Part shown: positions 7,991 to 15,735 of the stretch, one piece after another
Numbering within the stretch: position 1 is the first letter of the stretch
Layout: every line of letters begins with the position of its first letter
Assembly (NCBI GenBank): GCA_945827465.1
Contig: CALZOH010000018.1
Location: forward strand, 1-22,462
DNA from: an uncultured Prevotellaceae bacterium
Lineage (GTDB): Bacteria; Bacteroidota; Bacteroidia; Bacteroidales; Bacteroidaceae
DNA length: 22,462 nucleotides
Reading direction: 5' to 3'
Program-made: the position numbers and the translations under genes
The notes under the pieces: model-generated
Databases searched by the model: none
The model's input: only the letters and a program-made list of their open reading frames with translations
Told to the model about the DNA's origin: nothing

Positions 7991-7998
7991 CAAAGATA
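7991..7998 (-). promoter_or_regulatory. -7 box of the ATP-grasp gene, almost leaderless
   Basis: On the minus strand this reads TATCTTTG, matching TAnnTTTG. Only CACT separates it from the ATG at 7986, so transcription would begin within a few bases of the start codon. Confidence 0.5.
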
Positions 7999-8054
7999 CA
8001 TCAGAAAGACAAACTTTTGCCATTTCAAAATAACAAAAACCAATGATTTTTTTG

Positions 8055-8062
8055 TACTTTTG
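8055..8062 (+). promoter_or_regulatory. -7 box of the AAA ATPase gene
   Basis: TACTTTTG matches TAnnTTTG, 19 bp before the ATG at 8082. It is divergent from the ATP-grasp promoter, with about 56 bp between the two boxes. Confidence 0.65.
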
Positions 8063-8081
8063 CAATCCAAAATAAGAGCGT

Positions 8082-9263
8082 ATGGAGAACTTCTTTCAAA
8101 GACATGCTTATCTGATAGAGCATACCGACTGTACCATGACCCGCCCATTGATGAATGAAATCGATTGGGGGCATCGAATGATTGGCATCAAAGGTCCGAG
8201 AGGCGTTGGCAAGACCACCTTTCTCTTGCAATATGCCAAGAAGAACTTCAATGTAAATTTAGGACGCTGTTTGTATATCAACATGAACAGTTTCTATTTT
8301 CAGGGAAGAGGAATCGTAGACTTTGCCGAAGAATTCGTTAAACGAGGTGGTCGTGTTCTCATCATCGATCAAGTATTTAAACAGAATGGCTGGCAGGATG
8401 AACTCTGCGAGTGTTATCACCGCTTCCCACAATTGCACATTATTTATGCTACAACAACGGTAGAACGGCCTGATGTGGAAGAACACGAACTGACACAAAT
8501 CAGTCATTGCTACGTTCTTCACGGATTTTCTTTCCGTGAATACATCAACCTGCAAACTCAGGCCAATTTGCCACGCATTTCTTTGGAAGACATTCTTTAT
8601 CGCACAGAATTGACTCAAAAGAATATCCTGATAAAGGTTCGCCCGTGGAACTATTTGCAAAACTATTTGCACCACGGTTACTACCCCTTCTATATCGAGA
8701 ATCACAACTTCACCGAGAATCTGCTTAAATCCATCAACATGATGTTGGAAGTCGATATTCTCTTCATCAAACAGATTGACGTAAAATACTTACCTCGTCT
8801 CAAGAAGTTGTTATATCTGCTGGCTTTTGGTGAAGGAGGAACTCCCAACGTAAGTAACTTAGCTGAAGAAATCGGCACCTCACGCGCCACCGTCATGAAT
8901 TACATGAAGAACTTGGAAGAAGCTCGTCTCATCCATCAGATCTATCGCACCGACGGACTTTCGCCCAAGAAACCCGCCCGCGTTTTACTCCACAACACCA
9001 ACTTACTTTATTCCATTTTGAGCGGCATACCCACCGACCAAGAAGTGATGGAAACCTTCTTTATCAACAGCATTTGGCGTCATCACACAGTAGGCGTCAG
9101 CAAAAAGCCGGGTATGTTCATCGTGGATGGGGACAAACAAATCTGTGTATGCGACAAAAATAAGAAGAAGCGCAAGGAAAACGGCATCTATTACGCACGA
9201 TACAATGCCGAGGTTGGACGTGACAATGACATTCCAATTTGGATGTTCGGATTCCTATACTAA
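8082..9263 (+). CDS. AAA_14/DUF4143-type ATPase with altered Walker B
   Basis: The 393-residue protein has the layout of the archaeal-type/AAA_14 plus DUF4143 family common in Bacteroidota. Walker A is GPRGVGKTT at residues 38-46 (K44). The Walker B strand is VLIIDQVFKQNGW with D96-Q97, where relatives have DEVHKY. A winged-helix-like segment sits at about 256-290 (NVSNLAEEIGTSRATVMNYMKNLEEARLI). The C-terminal part is a DUF4143-like nuclease-fold domain (VSKKPGMFIVDGDKQICVCDKNKKK). The Glu-to-Gln change should weaken ATP hydrolysis. The family's role is unknown. There is no terminator before nifJ, 45 bp downstream, and I see no nifJ promoter, so the two may be co-transcribed. The ATG follows the -7 box by 19 bp. 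Confidence 0.82.
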   Translation: MENFFQRHAYLIEHTDCTMTRPLMNEIDWGHRMIGIKGPRGVGKTTFLLQYAKKNFNVNLGRCLYINMNSFYFQGRGIVDFAEEFVKRGGRVLIIDQVFKQNGWQDELCECYHRFPQLHIIYATTTVERPDVEEHELTQISHCYVLHGFSFREYINLQTQANLPRISLEDILYRTELTQKNILIKVRPWNYLQNYLHHGYYPFYIENHNFTENLLKSINMMLEVDILFIKQIDVKYLPRLKKLLYLLAFGEGGTPNVSNLAEEIGTSRATVMNYMKNLEEARLIHQIYRTDGLSPKKPARVLLHNTNLLYSILSGIPTDQEVMETFFINSIWRHHTVGVSKKPGMFIVDGDKQICVCDKNKKKRKENGIYYARYNAEVGRDNDIPIWMFGFLY

Positions 9264-9308
9264 TAATCAACAATACGGATTTCAACTTTTTATAACTACT
9301 ATACGTAT

Positions 9309-12300
9309 ATGACTAAAGAAAAAAAGTTTATTACTTGTGATGGTAACCAGGCCGCAGCGCATATAGCTTATATGTTCTCCGAAGTGGCTGCCATCTATCC
9401 TATCACTCCAAGTTCTCCTATGGCTGAACATGTTGACGAGTGGGCAGCACAAGGCCGCAAGAACTTATTCGGCGACACCGTATCAGTTCAGGAGATGCAA
9501 AGTGAAGGCGGTGCTGCAGGTGCCGTTCATGGTTCTTTGCAGGCCGGAGCATTAACAACAACCTTTACAGCATCACAAGGTCTGTTGCTGATGATTCCTA
9601 ATATGTACAAAATTGCAGGCGAATTACTGCCCAGCGTTTTCCACGTTTCGGCACGTACATTGGCATCACATTCTCTGTGTATCTTTGGTGATCACAGCGA
9701 CGTAATGGCCTGCCGCCAAACCGGCTTTGCTATGTTGTGCGAAGGCTCCGTTCAAGAAGTAATGGATCTCTCTGCTGTAGCTCACTTGGCTACTTTGGAA
9801 AGCCGTGTTCCCTTTATCAACTTCTTCGACGGATTCCGCACCTCTCACGAATACCAGAAAATTGAAGCAATGGATCAGGAAGACCTGCGTCCGATTGTTC
9901 CGATGGACAAAGTAGCAGAATTCCGCAACCGCGCATTAACTCCCGAACGTCCGGTAGCTCGCGGTATGGCAGAAAACCCTGAAACATTCTTCGCTCATCG
10001 TGAAAGTTGCAACACCTATTATGAGGCTGTTCCTGCCATCGTTGAAAAATATATGGAGAAGATTTCGGCAATCACTGGTCGTGAATACAAACTCTTCTCT
10101 TACTATGGAGCAGAAGATGCTGACCGCATCATCATCTGTATGGGCTCTGTTACCGAAGCTGCTCGCGAAGCTATCGATTATATGATTAGCAAAGGCGAAA
10201 AAGTCGGTATGATCAGTGTTCACCTCTATCGTCCATTCTCTGTTAAACACTTATTGGCTGCAGTTCCCAAAACTTGCAAAAAGATTGCAGTACTCGACCG
10301 TACCAAGGAACCGGGTGCCAATGGAGAACCTTTGTATCTTGACGTAAAAGAAGCTTTCTACGATGCAACAGAACGTCCTCTGATCGTTGGTGGACGCTAT
10401 GGTTTGGGTTCATGCGACACCACTCCAACAATGATTGTATCCGTATTTGAAAATCTGGCGTTGCCTGAACCTAAGAATCACTTCTCTGTAGGTATTGTTG
10501 ATGATGTTACCTTTGAGTCACTGCCCCTCCAGAAGGAAATGGCTTTGGGTGGCAAAGGTATTTTTGAAGCCAAGTTCTTTGGTCTGGGTGCCGACGGTAC
10601 AGTAGGTGCTAACAAGAACTCCGTAAAGATTATCGGTGACAACACCAATAAATATTGTCAGGCTTACTTCAGCTACGACTCCAAAAAGTCGGGTGGTTTC
10701 ACCTGCTCTCACCTGCGTTTTGGTGATACGCCTATCCGCTCTACTTATCAGATCAAGACCCCGAACTTTGTAGCATGCCATGTTCAGGCATATCTCCATA
10801 TGTATGATGTATTGCGTGGCTTGCGCGATGGTGGAACTTTCTTGCTGAATACGATTTGGGAAGGTGAAGAATTAGCTAAAAATCTGCCCAACCACGTTAA
10901 GAAGTATTTTGCAGAGCACAACATCACCGTTTATTATATTAACGCTACCAAGATTGCACAAGAGATTGGTTTGGGCAACCGCACCAACACCATTCTGCAG
11001 TCCGCATTCTTCCGCATCACTGAAGTCATTCCGGTAGAACTCGCCGTTGAACAGATGAAGAAGTTCATCGTTAAGAGCTACGGAAAGAAGGGTCAGGATG
11101 TTGTTGACAAGAACTACCAAGCCGTTGATCGTGGCGTTGAATACAAGACTCTTGCCGTTGATCCGGCATGGGCTTCTCTCCCCGAGGATGAGAAAGTAGT
11201 GCGCGACGAGCCCGCATTCATTTCCGATCTTGTTCGCCCCATCAACGCTCAGAACGGTGACTTGCTACCCGTTTCAGCATACAAGGGCTATGAAGACGGT
11301 ACTTGGGAACAAGGAACTGCTGCCTACGAAAAACGTGGCGTAGCCACCTTCGTTCCTACATGGAATTCTGAAAACTGTATCCAGTGTAACAAGTGTGCCT
11401 TCGTTTGTCCTCACGCTGCCATTCGTCCGTTCGTTCTTGACGATGAGGAGGTAAAGGGAATCAATGGTACCACCCTTGAAATGAAAGCTCCAGCAGCCCT
11501 TAAGGGTATGCACTTCCGCATGCAAGTAGATGTAATGGACTGCTTGGGTTGCGGCAACTGTGCCGACGTTTGCCCGGGTATGAAGGGTAACAAGGCTCTT
11601 GTAATGGTTCCCTTAGAACAAGAACTCGATGAGGCAGACAATTGGAACTATTGCGTTAAGAATGTCACCTCTAAGCAAGATAAAGTTGACATCAAGATGA
11701 ATCCCAAAAACTCTCAGTTTGCACAACCGTTATTTGAATTCAGCGGTGCTTGCTCGGGTTGCGGTGAAACTCCTTACGTTAAACTTATCAGTCAGCTTTA
11801 TGGTGACCGTCAAATGGTAGCCAATGCAACTGGTTGCTCTTCTATCTATTCCGGCTCTATTCCCTCTACTCCTTACACAACCAATGCCAAGGGACAAGGT
11901 CCTGCTTGGGCAAACTCTCTCTTCGAAGACTTCTGCGAGTTTGGTTTAGGTATGGTAATGGCCAATAAAAAGATGCGTGCACGCGTTACCGAACTATTGA
12001 AGAAGGTGATTCTTTGTGACTGCTCTTGCGCAGAAATGAAGGAACTCGCTCAACGTTGGATTGACAACCAGAACGATGCCGACATCACCAAAGAAGTAGC
12101 AGCCAAAATGAAGCCGATGCTTGAGGCTGGTGCCGCTCAGGGTCACGAACTCGCTAAAGAATTGTGCGAACTCAGCCATTATCTCGTTAAACGCAGTCAG
12201 TGGATTATTGGTGGCGACGGTGCATCTTATGACATCGGTTACGGCGGTCTCGACCACGTTTTGGCCAGCGGTGAAGACGTAAACATTTTGGTACTCGACA

Positions 12301-12860
12301 CCGAAGTATATTCCAATACCGGTGGTCAGGCATCAAAGGCAACTCCTATCGGTGCAATTGCACAGTTTGCAGCCAGCGGAAAACGCGTAACCAAGAAAGA
12401 CCTTGGTTTAATGCAAGCTACCTACGGATATGTTTACGTAGCCCAAGTGGCTATGGGTGCTGACCAAGCTCAATGCCTTAAGGCAATTCGCGAAGCAGAA
12501 GCTTATCCTGGACCCTCTCTCGTCATTGCTTACGCTCCGTGTATCAACCACGGTTTGAAAGCTAAAGGTGGTATGGGTAAGAGCCAGGCCGAAGAGGCAA
12601 AAGCTGTTGAATGCGGTTACTGGCATCTCTGGCGTTATAATCCTACATTGGCTGATGAAGGAAAGAATCCGTTCTCACTCGACTCAAAAGAACCTGATTG
12701 GAGCAAATTCCAAGATTATCTCAATGGTGAAGTTCGCTTCCTTTCTTTGAAGAAAGCACTGCCAGAACAAGCACAGGAACTCTTTGACGAGACTGAAAAG
12801 GCAGCCAAGAAACGTTATCAAAGCTACGTGCGCAAGACTAAGGAAGATTGGAGCATTTAA
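9309..12860 (+). CDS. nifJ: Pyruvate:ferredoxin (flavodoxin) oxidoreductase
   Basis: This single-chain 1183-residue enzyme oxidises pyruvate with CoA to acetyl-CoA and CO2, passing electrons to ferredoxin or flavodoxin. It is central to energy metabolism in anaerobes. Domain I starts with the AYMFSEVAAIYPITPSSPMAEHVDEW motif region near residue 16. Two [4Fe-4S] clusters of the ferredoxin domain are seen at C690/693/696/700 and C745/748/751/755. The proximal cluster ligands are C815, C818, C843 and C1078. The thiamine-diphosphate site runs from GGDGASYD (968 onward) to NTGGQ (1003 onward). All key residues are present and the length matches the family. The upstream gap of 45 bp holds no clear -7 box. 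It ends at a strong terminator. Codon choice looks strongly biased, as expected for a highly expressed gene, but I did not compute it. Confidence 0.97.
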   Translation: MTKEKKFITCDGNQAAAHIAYMFSEVAAIYPITPSSPMAEHVDEWAAQGRKNLFGDTVSVQEMQSEGGAAGAVHGSLQAGALTTTFTASQGLLLMIPNMYKIAGELLPSVFHVSARTLASHSLCIFGDHSDVMACRQTGFAMLCEGSVQEVMDLSAVAHLATLESRVPFINFFDGFRTSHEYQKIEAMDQEDLRPIVPMDKVAEFRNRALTPERPVARGMAENPETFFAHRESCNTYYEAVPAIVEKYMEKISAITGREYKLFSYYGAEDADRIIICMGSVTEAAREAIDYMISKGEKVGMISVHLYRPFSVKHLLAAVPKTCKKIAVLDRTKEPGANGEPLYLDVKEAFYDATERPLIVGGRYGLGSCDTTPTMIVSVFENLALPEPKNHFSVGIVDDVTFESLPLQKEMALGGKGIFEAKFFGLGADGTVGANKNSVKIIGDNTNKYCQAYFSYDSKKSGGFTCSHLRFGDTPIRSTYQIKTPNFVACHVQAYLHMYDVLRGLRDGGTFLLNTIWEGEELAKNLPNHVKKYFAEHNITVYYINATKIAQEIGLGNRTNTILQSAFFRITEVIPVELAVEQMKKFIVKSYGKKGQDVVDKNYQAVDRGVEYKTLAVDPAWASLPEDEKVVRDEPAFISDLVRPINAQNGDLLPVSAYKGYEDGTWEQGTAAYEKRGVATFVPTWNSENCIQCNKCAFVCPHAAIRPFVLDDEEVKGINGTTLEMKAPAALKGMHFRMQVDVMDCLGCGNCADVCPGMKGNKALVMVPLEQELDEADNWNYCVKNVTSKQDKVDIKMNPKNSQFAQPLFEFSGACSGCGETPYVKLISQLYGDRQMVANATGCSSIYSGSIPSTPYTTNAKGQGPAWANSLFEDFCEFGLGMVMANKKMRARVTELLKKVILCDCSCAEMKELAQRWIDNQNDADITKEVAAKMKPMLEAGAAQGHELAKELCELSHYLVKRSQWIIGGDGASYDIGYGGLDHVLASGEDVNILVLDTEVYSNTGGQASKATPIGAIAQFAASGKRVTKKDLGLMQATYGYVYVAQVAMGADQAQCLKAIREAEAYPGPSLVIAYAPCINHGLKAKGGMGKSQAEEAKAVECGYWHLWRYNPTLADEGKNPFSLDSKEPDWSKFQDYLNGEVRFLSLKKALPEQAQELFDETEKAAKKRYQSYVRKTKEDWSI

Positions 12861-12891
12861 TCTCCTTCTACTTATCTGAAGCATAACATAT

Positions 12892-12926
12892 AGGCGCAAC
12901 GATGCAATAACATGCACGTTGCGCCT
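12892..12926 (+). terminator. Terminator of nifJ
   Basis: AGGCGCAACG (12892-12901) pairs with CGTTGCGCCT (12917-12926). An inner TGCA/TGCA pair extends the stem after a one-base bulge. It is followed by TAATTTAT, 32 bp past the nifJ stop. Confidence 0.75.
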
Positions 12927-12963
12927 TAATTTATGAACCCTCAACAACACATTCGGTTCAGTG

Positions 12964-13001
12964 TAAGCATTAACTCAACTACAAATTTGAGTCAATGCTT
13001 A
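12964..13001. repeat. 15-bp inverted repeat at the edge of the IS fragment
   Basis: TAAGCATTAACTCAA (12964-12978) and TTGAGTCAATGCTTA (12987-13001) pair with a single wobble position around an 8-nt loop. The outer transposase homology stops exactly at its right edge, and the hairpin supplies the TAA that ends that frame. It may be a deletion junction, an IS-related end or a terminator. Confidence 0.5.
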
Positions 13002-13339
13002 TAGATGTTCACCGTTCACGAATTTCAAGCAAAGTTCAAAATGTTCGCGGTATTTGCTGTCTGAGGGCAACTCGCGGAGCAACTCCCTTACCAGTCTTCC
13101 GGCAATGGTGCGCATCCTGCGATCCGCCTTTGCCACCTTCTTCCTGCTGTGGGACTTTCCACGGAAACACTGCGTTAGTTTCAACTCCTTTACCTCCCGG
13201 ACATAACTCTGTCGCACCTTGAGTTCCTCCGTCTTGGCAACCTTATGGCAATAGTCGGTAATCTTATTCAGCAGTTTGGAGTCTGTGGGGAATGTCACGT
13301 TCTTCTCTTGTACGGTGGAGTCGATGAAAGCCGTCTGCT
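12999..13339 (-). pseudogene. Fragment of an IS5/IS1182-like transposase
   Basis: On the minus strand the frame reads QTAFIDSTVQEKNVTFPTDS, with the first catalytic Asp of the DDE triad, and continues through a basic region (SHSRKKVAKADRRMRTIAGR) to NGEHL, where it stops. The pattern D(S/T)TVxEKNxTFPTDxxLL is typical of IS5/IS1182-type transposases of Bacteroidota. The N-terminal half is replaced by an inserted IS1634-type element at 13340. The C-terminal half, with the remaining catalytic Asp and Glu, is lost at a hairpin (12964-13001). It cannot be functional. Confidence 0.85.
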
Positions 13340-13355
13340 CCTCCTGTTTTCGTCA
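13340..13355. repeat. Left terminal inverted repeat of the IS1634-type element
   Basis: CCTCCTGTTTTCGTCA, the exact reverse complement of 15007-15022. Confidence 0.85.
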
Positions 13356-14915
13356 TGCGTTACCCAAATTGCTTTTGACCCAATCTTCGACTAGTCGGTA
13401 TAGCTCTGCTTGCTCATCATCCATACCAAGCATCACCTTGGTTGGTTGCGTTTGACCGGGCTTAGTATAGTTCAGGGCGTACATGGTTTTGACAAGTTCA
13501 CGTGCTCTTTCCAGAGTGATGTCTGAGTGAGCAGTCCTTAGCAAGCGTTCCATTTCCAACTGCAGAACATAAGCGCAGAAGCAGATGCAGATATGCCCCT
13601 CAATCCGGTTGCGCAAGCGGTGGTACATCGGGCGGATCTGAAGATCCGTCTTGTTCATCCGGAAAGCACGCTCAATAAACCACAAATTATGGTAGTTGGC
13701 AATCACTTCTTCATCGGCCAACTTGGTATTGGTCACATATCCTTTGAGACCATCCCAGACTGCATCTTGTTCAAAAGCCTCAAGATCGATACTTATGGTA
13801 GCTTCGCCTTGAAGCCGGAGGTATTTATTGTAGCCCCGATTGTTGATGTGCTTCTTACTTACCTTTCCTGATGCGACTTTTGCTTGAAGTCGTTGCAGCC
13901 CTCTGGAGCGATTGAAAGCGTCTTTCTTCCTGCGCTTCTCGGTGTATGACACAACGATGCGAAGGTCATCGTCGGTGCGAACAGATGCCACTTGTCCCTC
14001 TCGAAGGTTCAAGGCAAGAATGCGCTGCTTGACGGCAGTATTCTCATTCTTGATACGTGCACCAAGTATATACTCGTATCCGTCTTCCACGAGTGCATCG
14101 ATATTCTTTCTTGAGAGCAATCCGGCATCAGCAATAATGATGGGACTTGGAAAACCGAACCTTGCCTGCGCACGTTTCAGCAAGGGTATGAAGATCTTTT
14201 TCTCCGACAGGTCGCCCTCGAATATTTCGTAGCTTATCGGATATCCTTCCCGTGTGACAAGCAATCCCAGAAGCACCTGCGGACAGTCAAACTTTCAGTC
14301 CTTGGAATACCCGGTGCGCCTGAGATCATCCTCGTCGGCCGCTTCAAAGTACAGAGTGGTGATGTCGTAGAATACGACATCGATACACCCTCCCATCACT
14401 CCTGCACTATGGACATAAGTTATCTGTTCAATACGGTCCTTGATGTCAGTCTTTCCCGGATTCCGATCACAAAGCTTGTCAAGATAACGATATATCTTAT
14501 TCACGTCATGCGAGACTCCGCTGTATCTCCAAAGATAATCCACAGTCTTCAGTTTGCTGCCGGGAGCCACCAAACGGCTTAAAACCAGCGGACGAAACAA
14601 CCCGCCAATGACTCCATATCCAACGTAATCAAATAGTTTTCCAAACACGGCCTCTGGTCCATCAACAGAAATCTGACTGTTCGAAAGTTCTCCCACAAAG
14701 TCATCTATGGTAGGCGCCGGAGGCGGATTGAACAGATTGTAGTATGTGCCCGTCCTACGCATGATGTACTCTCTGGCTTGCTGAACCATGCGTGCTATTT
14801 CCTTTGGGTCTCGCGAAGCTCCAAAAGACTTAACCAGAACATTATTGCGTCCTTGTTTTTGGAGAATACGCACACTTGTGGTACCTGACTTATTCTTAGA
14901 ACAGTTGACAAACAT
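13353..14915 (-). pseudogene. IS1634-family transposase split by an in-frame UGA
   Basis: One continuous frame of 520 codons starts at ATG 14915 and has a single TGA at 14295-14297 (codon 207). Before it the protein runs to RRTGYSKD; after it continues KFDCPQVLLGLLVTREGYPI, exactly as expected for an uninterrupted IS1634/DDE_Tnp_1 transposase. A GGA-to-TGA change is the simplest cause. The catalytic residues are visible: first Asp in VVFYDITT (about residue 190), second in IIADAGLLS, and Glu in WFIERAFRMNKTDLQIRP. Because the nonsense codon separates the first Asp from the other two, neither half should be active unless UGA is read through. The ORF in the 3' half could restart at the downstream codon at 14276. 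Confidence 0.88.
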
Positions 14916-15006
14916 GCCACAAATTTACGCCGCGTTACCCAAATCACCAAAACTCAAAACGCTAACCTACTGATAATCGGAAAGAAAAATCTTTATCCCA
15001 AAAAAG

Positions 15007-15022
15007 TGACGAAAACAGGAGG
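15007..15022. repeat. Right terminal inverted repeat of the IS1634-type element
   Basis: TGACGAAAACAGGAGG, the exact reverse complement of 13340-13355. Confidence 0.85.
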
Positions 15023-15051
15023 GTGTGTCAAAAAATAGCCGACACGCCCTC
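15019..15051. repeat. 11-bp hairpin, probably an old IS end
   Basis: GAGGGTGTGTC (15019-15029) pairs with GACACGCCCTC (15041-15051), with one G-T pair and an 11-nt A-rich loop. The first 4 bp overlap the inner IS's end repeat. A similar sequence, GAGGGTGAGTCAAAAGTAGC, occurs at 22388-22407, which suggests a mobile-element end rather than a plain terminator. Confidence 0.5.
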
Positions 15052-15268
15052 TTATGATAGACAAATAATTATCAATCTTCTTACAAGCGGATTTTTTCGA
15101 TGCGGCGTTAGTGACATCCACCTTCAAAATCGCTATTGAGATAGGCTTTAACTATCTCCACAGCCACGGCACGTGGGTGGAAAAGTCGGAATAAGCGCAA
15201 CTTTCTAACGAATAGGTGCCGAAATCATAATATTCAATTCCGTTATCGGTATGATATTTAAATATTAG
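15052..15268. other. Gene-free stretch between mobile elements
   Basis: No supported gene. On the minus strand an open stretch of about 37 codons ends at TAA 15108-15110 and encodes VAVEIVKAYLNSDFEGGCH at its end. It has no start codon and is cut off by a stop upstream. It could be a C-terminal remnant of a lost gene. Confidence 0.3.
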
Positions 15269-15285
15269 TGTCCGGTAAAACTTTG
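15269..15285. repeat. Left terminal inverted repeat of the MITE-like element
   Basis: TGTCCGGTAAAACTTTG, the exact reverse complement of 15702-15718. Confidence 0.8.
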
Positions 15286-15312
15286 GATGAGTCTTTATTT
15301 AGATGATTACAC

Positions 15313-15557
15313 GATGCAAAACCACCTTAAAATAACTTCATGGCTAAATTGTTCATGATGCAAAACCGCTATGCAACATTCAAAGCCCTTTTGTTGCCTG
15401 TGCAAAACCGCTATGCAAACGTTCAAGAACCATTTGTTCATCGTGCAAAACCCCTTGAAGTAACTTCAAAGGCCTTTTGTACATGACGCAAAACAGTGAT
15501 GCAACCATTCAAAGCCGCATTGTTCCTACTACAAAACCGCATGGTTATTTCGGACAT
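15313..15557. repeat. About 43-bp tandem repeats inside the MITE-like element
   Basis: Units start at about 15313, 15357, 15400, 15442 and 15485 (42-44 bp each), with a partial sixth at 15529-15557. Each begins with (G/C)(A/T)(T/C)GCAAAACC or a close variant and ends with TTGTTCAT-like sequence. Within each unit a TGCAAA/TTCAAA pattern recurs with half-unit spacing. Unit sequences diverge by many positions, so the array is old or evolves quickly. Confidence 0.75.
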
Positions 15558-15602
15558 ATGACCTTGCACCTCTAAATAAATATTGCTGTCTGCTTAAATA
15601 TG

Positions 15603-15610
15603 TACTTTTG
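15603..15610 (+). promoter_or_regulatory. -7 box inside the MITE-like element
   Basis: TACTTTTG matches TAnnTTTG, with TTG at 15583-15585 as a possible -33 element 17 bp upstream. No gene follows; a terminator hairpin lies 44 bp downstream. Confidence 0.5.
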
Positions 15611-15615
15611 TTCAT

Positions 15616-15692
15616 CGTTACCGGTATTCTTAGTCAAACAAAAAGCAACAACAAGGGCTGAATACCAAGCGAGGTTCTCAGCCCTAATTTTT
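15616..15692 (+). ncRNA. Candidate small RNA encoded by the MITE-like element
   Basis: The candidate is deduced from a -7 box at 15603-15610 and an intrinsic terminator at 15654-15692 with no coding frame between them. Transcription would start near 15616 and yield about 75 nt ending in a GGGCTGA/TCAGCCC hairpin. No known RNA family is recognised. The call rests on architecture only. Confidence 0.3.
15654..15692 (+). terminator. Intrinsic terminator in the MITE-like element
   Basis: AGGGCTGA (15654-15661) pairs with TCAGCCCT (15678-15685). A further ACC/GGT pairing lies inside a small internal loop, and AATTTTT follows the stem. Confidence 0.65.
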
Positions 15693-15701
15693 AATCGTCT
15701 A

Positions 15702-15718
15702 CAAAGTTTTACCGGACA
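15702..15718. repeat. Right terminal inverted repeat of the MITE-like element
   Basis: CAAAGTTTTACCGGACA, the exact reverse complement of 15269-15285. Confidence 0.8.
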
Positions 15719-15735
15719 GCAATAATATTTAAATG

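Larger units (their letters stand above)
13340..15022 (-). mobile_element. IS1634-type insertion sequence, both ends present
   Basis: A 1683-bp element is bounded by perfect 16-bp inverted repeats, CCTCCTGTTTTCGTCA (13340-13355) and TGACGAAAACAGGAGG (15007-15022). It contains one transposase gene filling 13353-14915; the stop codon of that gene lies inside the end repeat. It sits in the transposase fragment of another IS on its left. On its right the sequence does not continue that transposase, and I find no target duplication, so DNA next to it was deleted or rearranged after insertion. Confidence 0.85.
15269..15718. mobile_element. MITE-like non-coding element with 17-bp terminal repeats
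   Basis: The 450-bp element is bounded by perfect inverted repeats, TGTCCGGTAAAACTTTG (15269-15285) and CAAAGTTTTACCGGACA (15702-15718). It holds no transposase or long frame. The core is an array of about 43-bp tandem repeats (15313-15557), followed by a -7 promoter box and a terminator hairpin. ATATTTAAAT occurs 5 bp outside the left end and 6 bp outside the right end, which may be a trace of target duplication, although it does not abut the ends. The right end lies 17 bp from the stop of the AraC-type regulator gene. The layout recalls the BrickBuilt MITEs of Porphyromonas gingivalis, which also have tandem repeats in the core; I infer no sequence identity. Confidence 0.75.

Noticed and set aside
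7987..8148. Longer N-terminus for the ATP-grasp protein
   Set aside because: The extension overlaps the divergent promoter and start of the AAA ATPase gene, and the added residues look random. A -7 box lies just before the ATG at 7986.
15313..15557. CRISPR array in the MITE-like element
   Set aside because: The units are contiguous degenerate repeats with conservation spread along the unit, so there are no repeat-spacer boundaries.
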